12,432 bases of DNA from Bacteroidia bacterium. Its GTDB lineage: Bacteria; Bacteroidota; Bacteroidia; Bacteroidales; CAJPTX01. Shown piece by piece: positions 6,101 through 12,432 of the stretch. Within the stretch, counting starts at the first letter, position 1. Each line of letters starts with the position of its first letter. Made by a program: the position numbers and the translations under genes. The stretch is from positions 1 through 12,432 of the forward strand of contig CAJPTS010000039.1 in the NCBI GenBank assembly GCA_905373625.1, read 5' to 3'. The notes under the pieces were generated by a model that had not been told where the DNA came from, made no database searches, and saw only the letters and a program-made list of their open reading frames with translations.

Positions 6101-9100
6101 ATGTATTCTACTCTCGGCAATGAGTTTTTCCAACAGTTGGCGTACGCTTTTGAACACGAAACGTTTGAGAAGCAATACGAAACGCTAGCACTCGTATTCC
6201 GACGGGCGCTTAACGAGAAACTAGAGGGGAAGAAGATCTCATTCCCAGGAGCTTATCCGCAACTGAAGTACCTCATAGCCGAATACAAGATCCCCTACAA
6301 AGCCGCCAAACTACTCCACTCCTCGCGCGTACGCTTAAAAAACGCAGGGCACAGTACAGAACAGCTATCCCCACAAACTCTTGCTCTCGATCTCTACGCC
6401 GTATCGCTACTACTGCACTACTTATATCCTGGATGCGCCCTCCCCGCATCACTCCGCGCCTTATTACCCAAAGAGGTCAATTTGGCTACCCTAACCCCTA
6501 TCTCAAGTAATGTCATACGCGTAGACGTCTCCCATTTCGATAAGCAATACATTTATGGTAGCGACGTAGTCACAGATACTCCTGTTCGGATCAACGTCTA
6601 CGAACAGCCTCTAGGAGCTCTCGGACGCTGGGATAATTTTACAAAATATCTACACTGCGGGAGTCAGATCCACGTGGTACACCCGCATGGCACTGCGGAT
6701 AATATCTACCCCGAACTTCTGATCTACGAGCCCGATTATCTGATCAACATCTCGAGTATCGCCGCGTGCTTCCGTCCTGAGGGGACTAGTGCTTACTCCT
6801 ACCTGCTCAGCAAACTGCAACCACACCCCATTAGTTGGCAGATAGAGCTAGGAAACCTCGCGGGCGAATTACTAGATCTGCACGTTCACCACAAACAGTT
6901 TGATATAGAAGAAGTTCTACTCTCGCACGTACGCAAACATGCCCTCGTGAGCATAGACTCCACCATGAACCTTGAGGCGGTGGAACGCGAAGCACGACAA
7001 CAGTCAGTGTACATAGAGGAGACCATAAATACGACGCTCCCCGAAAGTTCACATCTTTACAAACGGGACGAGTTACTACTGGAACCCTCCTTTTACGGGC
7101 AAGTATTAGGAATAGAAGGACGTATGGACTTACTCCAACGCGACTGCAACTTGCTTATAGAGCAAAAATCGGGGAAGGCGAGTTTTTATAATGAAACGGA
7201 CGTGCGACCAAGGCAACAACTAGAATCGCACTATGTGCAAATATTGCTCTATCAGGCCGTATTACATTACGCTTTCCACGTCTCCAACAACAAAATGGAG
7301 ACCTTCCTGCTCTACTCGAAATACCCCGAACCGCTCAAGAGTGTCGGACGCGCCCCAGAGCTCCTTTATCGTGCCATCGAACTTCGCAACGAGATTGTAT
7401 GGTACGAAGAGCAGTACCGTAGCAGCGGCTTTAACATCTTGACCCGCCTCAAGCCTAACGATTTTAATACCACTGGCACTCACAATACCCTCTGGACACA
7501 ATATACAGAACCCCACCTGCGCAATTTCTTGGCGTCCTTCCACCCACAAAATAAATTGGCGCTGCGGTACTTTCTTCGCTTCTCGCAGAGTATACAGCAG
7601 GAGCAGGCGCTCACCAAAATTGGCAGTGCACGCAATATGAGTTTCGGCTTTGCCAGCAAATGGCTAAACACCTATGCCGAGCGAAAACAAAAAGGGAATA
7701 TACTAAGCAATCTGAACCTCATACTCATACCCGACGAGGTAGGAAAATACCGAAGGCTAGAATTCCACGCCGCGGACGATAATATGCTGACCACCAGCTG
7801 TAACTTCCGTGTTGGCGACATCGTGGTGATTTATCCCTGCGCGGTAACGGCTCTACCCGACGTACGCAGTAGTATTATTTTCAAAGGGAAGATTACAGAG
7901 CTAACCGACTCTGCCGTTGTAGTACTCCTGAACCACAGTCAGTCTAGTGCTTTAGCCTTTGAGACACCCGACGGGAACTATCGCTGGATAATTGAAAACG
8001 ACATCAACGAATCGTCCTACAATACACAATATCAAGGACTCTATGCATTTCTACGCTGTCCCGAAGAACGCCAACAGCTCCTCCTCATGCAACGCCCACC
8101 ACGCATAGATGACTCGCAAAAAGTGGTAGGCGATTATGGCGAACACCAACAGCTAGTGTTACGTGCTAAACAAGCACGAGATCTATTCCTCATTCTAGGT
8201 CCTCCAGGGACAGGAAAAACCTCCTATGTGCTGATGAACATCCTGCGCGAGGAATTGCGCACTCCCGAGAACAATGTGCTATTATCTGCATTTACCAACC
8301 GTGCAGTGAACGAGATCTGTAGTAAGCTTGTGGCAGACGGTATAGACTTCATTCACCTAGGTACTCACCTCTCAGCAGCCCCCGAATATTACCCCTACTT
8401 GCTAGAAGAAAAGATCAAGCACTGTAATAACGCTGTTGCTATACAAGATATACTCGCCTCTACACGCGTATTTTGTGGGAACTGTACCATACTTGCCGCA
8501 CAGCTACAACTCCTCCGCGTCAAACAATTCTCGCTCGCCATAATAGACGAAGCCTCTCAACTATTAGAACCTCAGCTTCTCCCCTTACTTTGTGCCAACT
8601 CTAACCTCGGGTTCGCTCCCATAGGACGCTTTATACTGATCGGGGATCACAAACAGTTACCCGCCATTGCGCAGCAATCAGACGAAGCGGCGCTCATAGA
8701 CGACGAGGCGCTACAGGCTATCGGACTCACGAGTTGCAAGAACTCCTTTTTTGAACGCTTCTATCTGGCTTATCGGCACGATCCGTCTGTCACGCATTTT
8801 CTCACCAAACAAGCACGGATGCACGAATCTATTGCCGCTTTTATAAACTACAACTTTTACCAAGGGAGGCTACTTACACGCGGCTTGTCACATCAGACTA
8901 CCCGTCGCACGACACTACCCGAGAGCGCAAATGCTAATTTACAATACCTACACTCTGGGCGGTTACTCTTCCTTAGCTACAAAAATAAAACTCTGCAACA
9001 CCCAGAGAATGAAAACATCAATTTGATAGAGGCAAATTTCATTGCTCAACTCATAGAGGACTTTATAGAGTATTTCGCGCTACAAGGGGAAGAATTTAGC

Positions 9101-10297
9101 GCAAAAAGCGATTTAGGTATCATAGTACCCTATCGAGTCCAAATCGCGGCAATTCGCGCCGCAATTCGATTGCGCAAAATAGAGGGGGGAGACGAGATCG
9201 CGATAGACACCGTGGAACGTTACCAAGGTAGTGAGCGAAAGGTGATTTTATACGGTTTTACCGCGCAGACACCCTATCAGCTTAACTTTTTAGCCAGCAG
9301 TACAACCAACGAGACGGGATCATACATTGATCGGAAGCTAAATGTGGCGATGACGCGCGCACGAGAACACTTGGTGTTAATAGGAAATGCCGCGCTGCTT
9401 TCAGAAGACTACACGTTTTACAAACTCATTCGGTACTGTAAAACAATAGGCGCTTTCCGAGAGATAGAACCGCAAGCTTTTCTATCTGGGCAGTGGCACT
9501 TTAGTCCCTCGCCAGCCCGAAGTGCAAAAAAGATGTCGCTCCCCTTTGATGCTTCACTCTTTTTGGCTTACGAGCATATAGTTCTCAGCGAGATACAGCG
9601 CCCCAACGACCAGCGTATGGGAAAAACGCTCAATGCACTAGGCGAAGACTTTACAGACAATTTGTTGTGTTACGGACGCTCGCAACTAGATCAAGATATA
9701 GAACTTGTACTCGGCGAAAGCCTACCGACACAAATCACGCCGCAGGAACAAGCGTGGCTATGGGCGTATCTCTATTTACCGTCCTATTACGAACGAAGTA
9801 TGAAGCACTATGACGCACTTCGTAATGCAATAGACGCCAAGGAGGATGAGGCACGACCGATACTATTCCTAGAGGTGGGGAACAACATAACAGGCGCTCT
9901 GGGATTATTTCGTCGGCTTGCTACCGAACAAAAGAATGTACACTATTGGGGAATCGCGGTCTCACAAGCGCTTAGAGAGCTCGGCAAAAAACTCCTAACA
10001 GAGACGCATAGCAACCTAGATACGGTGACCTTTGAAGACGATGAAAAGAGCATTGCCGAGATTCTGGCGCGTGCGCCACTCCCGAGCACAGTGATACTGC
10101 ACTTCTCTTGCACCTTCACGGATTGGTCTGCCGAGCGCTCGGCTAACCTAGCTCGTATGCTCTTTGAGGCGATAGAAAAACAAACACGTCACCGTTATCT
10201 TCTTTGTAGCATAGAAGAAGAGGGTGAAGATGAACGCCGCAGTCATGAGATTTTTTACGAGATTCTACGTCATGCCCGAGGCGTAGACATGGTTTAA
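6101..10297 (+). CDS. Dna2-like PD-(D/E)XK nuclease - SF1 helicase fusion with C-terminal extension
   Basis: A 1398-residue protein. An N-terminal region (1-279) of unknown fold includes LLIYEPDYLINISSIAACF (206-224). A RecB/Dna2-type nuclease domain (about 280-400) shows GRMD (Asp343), LIEQKSG (Glu354, Lys356) and QILLY (Gln380, Tyr384). A beta-barrel-like stretch (565-620) precedes an SF1B (Dna2/Upf1-like) helicase: Walker A GPPGTGKT (700-707), motif II IDEAS (815-819), motif III GDHKQLP (848-854), QARMHESIAAF (904-914), IVPYRVQ (1008-1014), motif V DTVERYQGSER (1036-1046) and motif VI NVAMTRAREH (1081-1090). All look intact, so ATP-driven DNA or RNA unwinding with linked cleavage is expected. 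Residues 1145-1398 are an extra domain I cannot name; FLEVGNNITGALGLF (1256-1270) recalls a methyltransferase motif I. The ATG at 6101, 26 bp after phzF, has only a weak GGTGG before it. Replication/repair and phage defence are both possible roles; neighbours do not decide. Confidence 0.87.
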   Translation: MYSTLGNEFFQQLAYAFEHETFEKQYETLALVFRRALNEKLEGKKISFPGAYPQLKYLIAEYKIPYKAAKLLHSSRVRLKNAGHSTEQLSPQTLALDLYAVSLLLHYLYPGCALPASLRALLPKEVNLATLTPISSNVIRVDVSHFDKQYIYGSDVVTDTPVRINVYEQPLGALGRWDNFTKYLHCGSQIHVVHPHGTADNIYPELLIYEPDYLINISSIAACFRPEGTSAYSYLLSKLQPHPISWQIELGNLAGELLDLHVHHKQFDIEEVLLSHVRKHALVSIDSTMNLEAVEREARQQSVYIEETINTTLPESSHLYKRDELLLEPSFYGQVLGIEGRMDLLQRDCNLLIEQKSGKASFYNETDVRPRQQLESHYVQILLYQAVLHYAFHVSNNKMETFLLYSKYPEPLKSVGRAPELLYRAIELRNEIVWYEEQYRSSGFNILTRLKPNDFNTTGTHNTLWTQYTEPHLRNFLASFHPQNKLALRYFLRFSQSIQQEQALTKIGSARNMSFGFASKWLNTYAERKQKGNILSNLNLILIPDEVGKYRRLEFHAADDNMLTTSCNFRVGDIVVIYPCAVTALPDVRSSIIFKGKITELTDSAVVVLLNHSQSSALAFETPDGNYRWIIENDINESSYNTQYQGLYAFLRCPEERQQLLLMQRPPRIDDSQKVVGDYGEHQQLVLRAKQARDLFLILGPPGTGKTSYVLMNILREELRTPENNVLLSAFTNRAVNEICSKLVADGIDFIHLGTHLSAAPEYYPYLLEEKIKHCNNAVAIQDILASTRVFCGNCTILAAQLQLLRVKQFSLAIIDEASQLLEPQLLPLLCANSNLGFAPIGRFILIGDHKQLPAIAQQSDEAALIDDEALQAIGLTSCKNSFFERFYLAYRHDPSVTHFLTKQARMHESIAAFINYNFYQGRLLTRGLSHQTTRRTTLPESANANLQYLHSGRLLFLSYKNKTLQHPENENINLIEANFIAQLIEDFIEYFALQGEEFSAKSDLGIIVPYRVQIAAIRAAIRLRKIEGGDEIAIDTVERYQGSERKVILYGFTAQTPYQLNFLASSTTNETGSYIDRKLNVAMTRAREHLVLIGNAALLSEDYTFYKLIRYCKTIGAFREIEPQAFLSGQWHFSPSPARSAKKMSLPFDASLFLAYEHIVLSEIQRPNDQRMGKTLNALGEDFTDNLLCYGRSQLDQDIELVLGESLPTQITPQEQAWLWAYLYLPSYYERSMKHYDALRNAIDAKEDEARPILFLEVGNNITGALGLFRRLATEQKNVHYWGIAVSQALRELGKKLLTETHSNLDTVTFEDDEKSIAEILARAPLPSTVILHFSCTFTDWSAERSANLARMLFEAIEKQTRHRYLLCSIEEEGEDERRSHEIFYEILRHARGVDMV

Positions 10298-10336
10298 CCT
10301 CTTTGAGACATCCCGAGGAAAGGGATTACAAAAAAA

Positions 10337-11242
10337 TTAGGCGTCGGAGCTCTTCTTATCGACCAGAAGCGCGCGTAAACGTGCAGCACTTGCACGTGTC
10401 ATCGGACTTTCAGACGGGAGAGATCTTATGCCAACGGCGAAATCATTAAGCAACGAGCGCGATACGATTACCTCGTTTGCCAAACGTGTACGCGCTGCAC
10501 GCTGATTCCAAGGACACACCTCCTGACAAATATCACAACCGTACGCCCAACCGCTTAGCGAGGCTTGTTCTTCCTCAGTAAGAGGCGACTTCTTTTCTAT
10601 GGTCAGGTAGGCGATACACTTCCGAGCGTCCATTTGTCCCCTTCCCATGAGAGCACCTGTAGGGCATGCCTCTACACACCGATTACAATTACCACACCGA
10701 TTGCGCACAGACACCTCAGTAGCTTCCAAATCTATATCTACCACAAGGGCGCCAATAAAAGTAAAAGAGCCTAACTGCGGGGAGATGAGTAACGAATGCT
10801 GCCCGATCCAGCCTAGTCCGCTGCGCATTGCCCAGTAGCGATCTAAAAAGGGGGCAGAATCTACAAAAGCGCGCCCGTGTACGTTACCACAGGTTGTGCG
10901 CAGGAGTTCAAGTAAATGATAAAGACGCTCTTTGAGTATGTTATGATAGTCGCGTAATATCGCATAGCGCGATACCTTGGGTTCTACAGACCAGACGCCT
11001 TCTCCTTCAAATTTGTAGGATAACAAAACCGAGACAATGGACTGGGCGCCAGGCACAAGTAAAGTAGGATCAAAGCGTTTTTCGAGGTTGCGCTCCAAGT
11101 AATGCATCTCGCCATGATAGCCTTTTGCCAACCATTCCAAATAATGCGCTTGTCCCTCTGTAACAGGAACTGCCCTAGAGACCCCAACAGCATCCAAACC
11201 AGCCGCAGAGGCTAATTCGCGTAAACGCGCAAAAGGGAACAT
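10337..11242 (-). CDS. queG: Epoxyqueuosine reductase
   Basis: A 301-residue cytosolic enzyme that reduces epoxyqueuosine to queuosine in the anticodon of Asn, Asp, His and Tyr tRNAs, using cobalamin and two [4Fe-4S] clusters. Evidence: the N-terminal LRELASAAGLDAVGVSRA pattern; FVDSAPFLDRYWAMRSGLGW (126-145) with Asp128 and Asp134, the conserved cofactor-site segment; GCGNCNRCVEACPTGAL-type ferredoxin motif with Cys183, 186, 189 and 193; and CDICQEVCPWN with Cys236, 239 and 243, which with Cys209 can complete the second cluster. Length is in the usual range for short QueG proteins. The frame is open upstream into sufT up to 11362, but ATG 11242 is the only in-frame ATG after the sufT stop and fits the family N-terminus. 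Last gene of a minus-strand run with sufE and sufT, both of which serve Fe-S assembly. Convergent with the helicase gene, 39 bp apart. Confidence 0.93.
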   Translation of the reverse strand: MFPFARLRELASAAGLDAVGVSRAVPVTEGQAHYLEWLAKGYHGEMHYLERNLEKRFDPTLLVPGAQSIVSVLLSYKFEGEGVWSVEPKVSRYAILRDYHNILKERLYHLLELLRTTCGNVHGRAFVDSAPFLDRYWAMRSGLGWIGQHSLLISPQLGSFTFIGALVVDIDLEATEVSVRNRCGNCNRCVEACPTGALMGRGQMDARKCIAYLTIEKKSPLTEEEQASLSGWAYGCDICQEVCPWNQRAARTRLANEVIVSRSLLNDFAVGIRSLPSESPMTRASAARLRALLVDKKSSDA

Positions 11243-11307
11243 GTATTCTTGGGCGTAAAAAAACTCTGTGATGTGGGAATATATCAGCCCAACGTCGGCA
11301 TGAGAAT

Positions 11308-11622
11308 TTAGAGCATCCCGAGTTCGAGCTTCGCCTCCTCGCTCATGCGCTCTTGCGTCCACGGAGGGTCAAAAACTAGCTCGACAGAGACTTTTTCTAC
11401 CCCATCAATGGCAGCAACGGCATCCTTTACTTCGTTCATAAGGTCTTCAGCCACAGGACACCCTGGCGCCGTGAGCGTCATAACAATCATCACCTCGCGC
11501 TCATCAGTCACCTCAACGGCATAAATCAGTCCGAGGTCGTAAATATTGCAGGGGATTTCAGGATCGTAAACCGTCTTGAGTACCTGCACCAGATCACACT
11601 CTATATCAAAGATCTCTCGCAT
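11308..11622 (-). CDS. sufT: DUF59/MIP18 family Fe-S cluster maturation protein (SufT/PaaD-like)
   Basis: A 104-residue protein of the DUF59 family, which helps load Fe-S clusters onto target proteins. Diagnostic motifs: VYDPEIPCNIYDLGLIY (18-34), MTLTAPGCPVAEDL (48-61) with the conserved Cys55, and VFDPPWTQERMSEEAKLELG (83-102). The pattern is that of the stand-alone bacterial SUF-associated type, without extra domains. Start chosen at ATG 11622, 12 bp after the sufE stop; the GTG codon just before it (11625) is an alternative. No clear Shine-Dalgarno site is present, as is common in Bacteroidota. The gene lies between sufE and queG in one transcription unit, with a 65-base gap before queG. 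The symbol follows the family name; the specific client proteins are not known. Confidence 0.9.
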   Translation of the reverse strand: MREIFDIECDLVQVLKTVYDPEIPCNIYDLGLIYAVEVTDEREVMIVMTLTAPGCPVAEDLMNEVKDAVAAIDGVEKVSVELVFDPPWTQERMSEEAKLELGML

Positions 11623-11634
11623 CACGGTTCATAT

Positions 11635-12045
11635 CTAGAGGTTATGCCGTGCATAGTCTCGTATCTGCTCCACCATAGCCACTAATCCGTTAGCACGTGT
11701 AGGTGAGAGGTGTTCGTGTAAGCCGATTTTATCGAGCACGTAGAGATCTGTATCCAAAATCTCTTTTGGCGTATGCCCGTCATAGATACGCAGCAGTAAT
11801 GACACTATACCCTTTGTAATTACGGCGTCACTATCCGCCCGAAAGTGAAGGACGTTCCCCTCCTTACTACAATCTATCCAGACTCGACTCTGGCAGCCTC
11901 TAATCAGGTTTTTATCTTGTTTCAACTGCTCGTCGCCCTCGGGGAGTGTTTGTCCCATATCAATGAGTTGCTGGTACTTATCGAGCCAGTCCTCGAGGTA
12001 TTCGAATTCGGAGAGGATCTCCGCTTGTGTTTCTTCTATTGTCAT
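11635..12045 (-). CDS. sufE: Cysteine desulfuration protein SufE
   Basis: A 136-residue SufE protein, which accepts a persulfide sulfur from the SufS cysteine desulfurase and passes it to the SUF scaffold. Evidence: the N-terminal pattern IEETQAEILSEFEYLEDWLD (3-22) and KYQQLIDMGQTLP (23-35); LIRGCQSRVW (47-56) with Cys51, the catalytic sulfur-carrying cysteine at the same number as in E. coli SufE; and the C-terminal LSPTRANGLVAM (113-124). I chose ATG 12045 because it fits the family N-terminus and leaves about 15 bases after a TACTTTTG promoter element; ATG 12057 in the same frame would add four residues but is almost leaderless. First gene of the sufE-sufT-queG run. No sufS or sufBCD genes are in the window, so the rest of the SUF machinery must be elsewhere. 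Confidence 0.94.
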   Translation of the reverse strand: MTIEETQAEILSEFEYLEDWLDKYQQLIDMGQTLPEGDEQLKQDKNLIRGCQSRVWIDCSKEGNVLHFRADSDAVITKGIVSLLLRIYDGHTPKEILDTDLYVLDKIGLHEHLSPTRANGLVAMVEQIRDYARHNL

Positions 12046-12065
12046 ACTTGTACGCATCTTATCGT

Positions 12066-12073
12066 CAAAAGTA
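12066..12073 (-). promoter_or_regulatory. Candidate -7 element (TACTTTTG) of the sufE-sufT-queG unit
   Basis: TACTTTTG on the minus strand fits TAnnTTTG exactly. Transcription would start near 12060, just before the two possible sufE start codons. A weak TTTCG stands about 16 bases upstream of the element rather than a clear -33 TTTG. Confidence 0.5.
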
Positions 12074-12128
12074 CAACAGAAATCAAATACGAAAGGTAAG
12101 CCAGAATTAAAAAAGTAAAAGCCTACCC

Positions 12129-12180
12129 AAAGTGCAAGTAAAAAGCTAGAAGTAGATACGAAGTACCAAGTTCAAAGTAA
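12129..12180. repeat. Degenerate AAGT-rich intergenic repeat
   Basis: The word AAGT or AGTA recurs about every six to twelve bases (AAAGTGCAAGTA, GAAGTAGATAC, GAAGTACC, AAGTTC, AAAGTA). It has partial direct similarity to the GGTACAAGGTTCAA stretch near 3485-3498. Non-coding, upstream of sufE. Confidence 0.4.
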
Positions 12181-12197
12181 AACTCAGATAATTTTCG

Positions 12198-12331
12198 CCT
12201 TGCGTTGTATTTCGCACACGGAATCTCGTACCTAAAATATTACCAGAAACGCCTTGAAACTGTTATAAATCAATACGTTTTGCATAGTCGAATTAACCTT
12301 TCCTTGTGCGAAGCAAGGAAAGAACGCAAGG
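12198..12331. repeat. Inverted-repeat element, about 134 bp
   Basis: The ends are perfect nine-base inverted copies: CCTTGCGTT (12198-12206) and AACGCAAGG (12323-12331). Inside them a second pair, TTCGCACA (12211-12218) and TGTGCGAA (12305-12312), continues the arms with a six-base length difference. The middle carries the inverted copy of the repeat core also found at 3585-3617. The right arm contains its own hairpin. No transposase-like frame is inside, so this could be a small non-autonomous element or a long structured RNA; the first is more likely in my view. Confidence 0.55.
12298..12322. repeat. Nine-bp perfect hairpin
   Basis: CTTTCCTTG-TGCGAAG-CAAGGAAAG is a perfect nine-bp stem with a seven-base loop. 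It overlaps the right arm of the larger inverted repeat, so the same bases can pair locally or with the left arm. There is no T-run on either side, so it is not a standard intrinsic terminator. Confidence 0.6.
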
Positions 12332-12432
12332 TGCTCATTTTCGATGTCCCGCAACGACTGGGCGTTGCGCCCCCCCTCCTACTCTTAGATTTGCATCCAG
12401 AATCAAGACACAGACTCTAGATGATTATACTA

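Larger units (their letters stand above)
12074..12432. other. Repeat-rich intergenic region at the window end
   Basis: No supported gene is seen in these 359 bp. The content, left to right, is an AAGT-rich stretch, the inverted-repeat element, a GGGCG-TTG-CGCCC mini-hairpin followed by a C-tract (about 12360-12377), and unremarkable sequence to the end. A 71-codon plus-strand frame (12205-12420) exists but its sequence comes from the repeats and matches nothing I recognise. Confidence 0.55.

Noticed and set aside
10310..10326. Hairpin ATCCC-GAGGAAA-GGGAT between the convergent helicase and queG genes, as a terminator
   Set aside because: The stem is only five bp and is followed by an A-run on the plus strand; no T-run follows it in the direction of either gene.
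11243..11362. 40-residue upstream extension of queG
   Set aside because: It overlaps the end of sufT, and its residues (Arg/Glu/Ala-rich) do not look like a QueG N-terminus; ATG 11242 fits the family.
12205..12420. Plus-strand open frame of 71 codons in the last spacer
   Set aside because: It crosses the inverted repeat and the C-tract module, begins without a ribosome site and matches no family I know.

Overview
The window looks like a chromosomal segment of a Bacteroidota species, probably Porphyromonas or a close relative. The evidence is a secreted BspA-like repeat protein with a C-terminal type IX secretion (T9SS) sorting domain, TAnnTTTG-type -7 promoter elements just upstream of several start codons, few strong Shine-Dalgarno sites, and gene relatives typical of that group. 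No rRNA, tRNA, CRISPR array, integrase or insertion-sequence transposase is visible.

Layout. (1) 1-378, minus: N-terminal part of an exported protein cut by the window edge, probably the start of an S8 (subtilisin-like) peptidase. (2) 379-880: about 500 bp of A+T-rich non-coding DNA between divergent genes, with a few short palindromes. (3) 881-3412, plus: a secreted surface protein made of a signal peptide, DUF285/BspA repeats, Ig-like domains and a T9SS domain, closed by a clear terminator at 3451-3483. (4) 3484-3685: repeat-rich spacer. (5) 3686-4183, minus: a DUF1847 protein. (6) 4459-10297, plus: a possible three-gene run of threonine aldolase (ltaE), an internally shortened PhzF-family gene whose start overlaps the ltaE stop (TAATG), and a very large Dna2-like nuclease-helicase with a 250-residue C-terminal extension. 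(7) 10337-12045, minus: sufE, a sufT/DUF59 gene and queG, convergent with the helicase. (8) 12046-12432: repeat-rich spacer sharing short modules with the 3484-3640 spacer.

How the genes fit together. sufE (sulfur transfer) and the DUF59 protein (Fe-S maturation) sit directly upstream of queG, whose product needs two [4Fe-4S] clusters for the last step of queuosine synthesis, so this cluster is functionally coherent. The ltaE-phzF-helicase run has no obvious common pathway; the first two are translationally coupled and the helicase follows after 26 bp.

The points that most deserve a second look are the C-terminal extension of the nuclease-helicase, which by eye resembles a degenerate Rossmann methyltransferase-like fold; the PhzF gene that has lost its second active-site segment in frame; and the two intergenic regions sharing a repeat core in opposite orientation. 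I did not find a clearly new multi-gene system. The nuclease-helicase is the best candidate for unrecognised biology.
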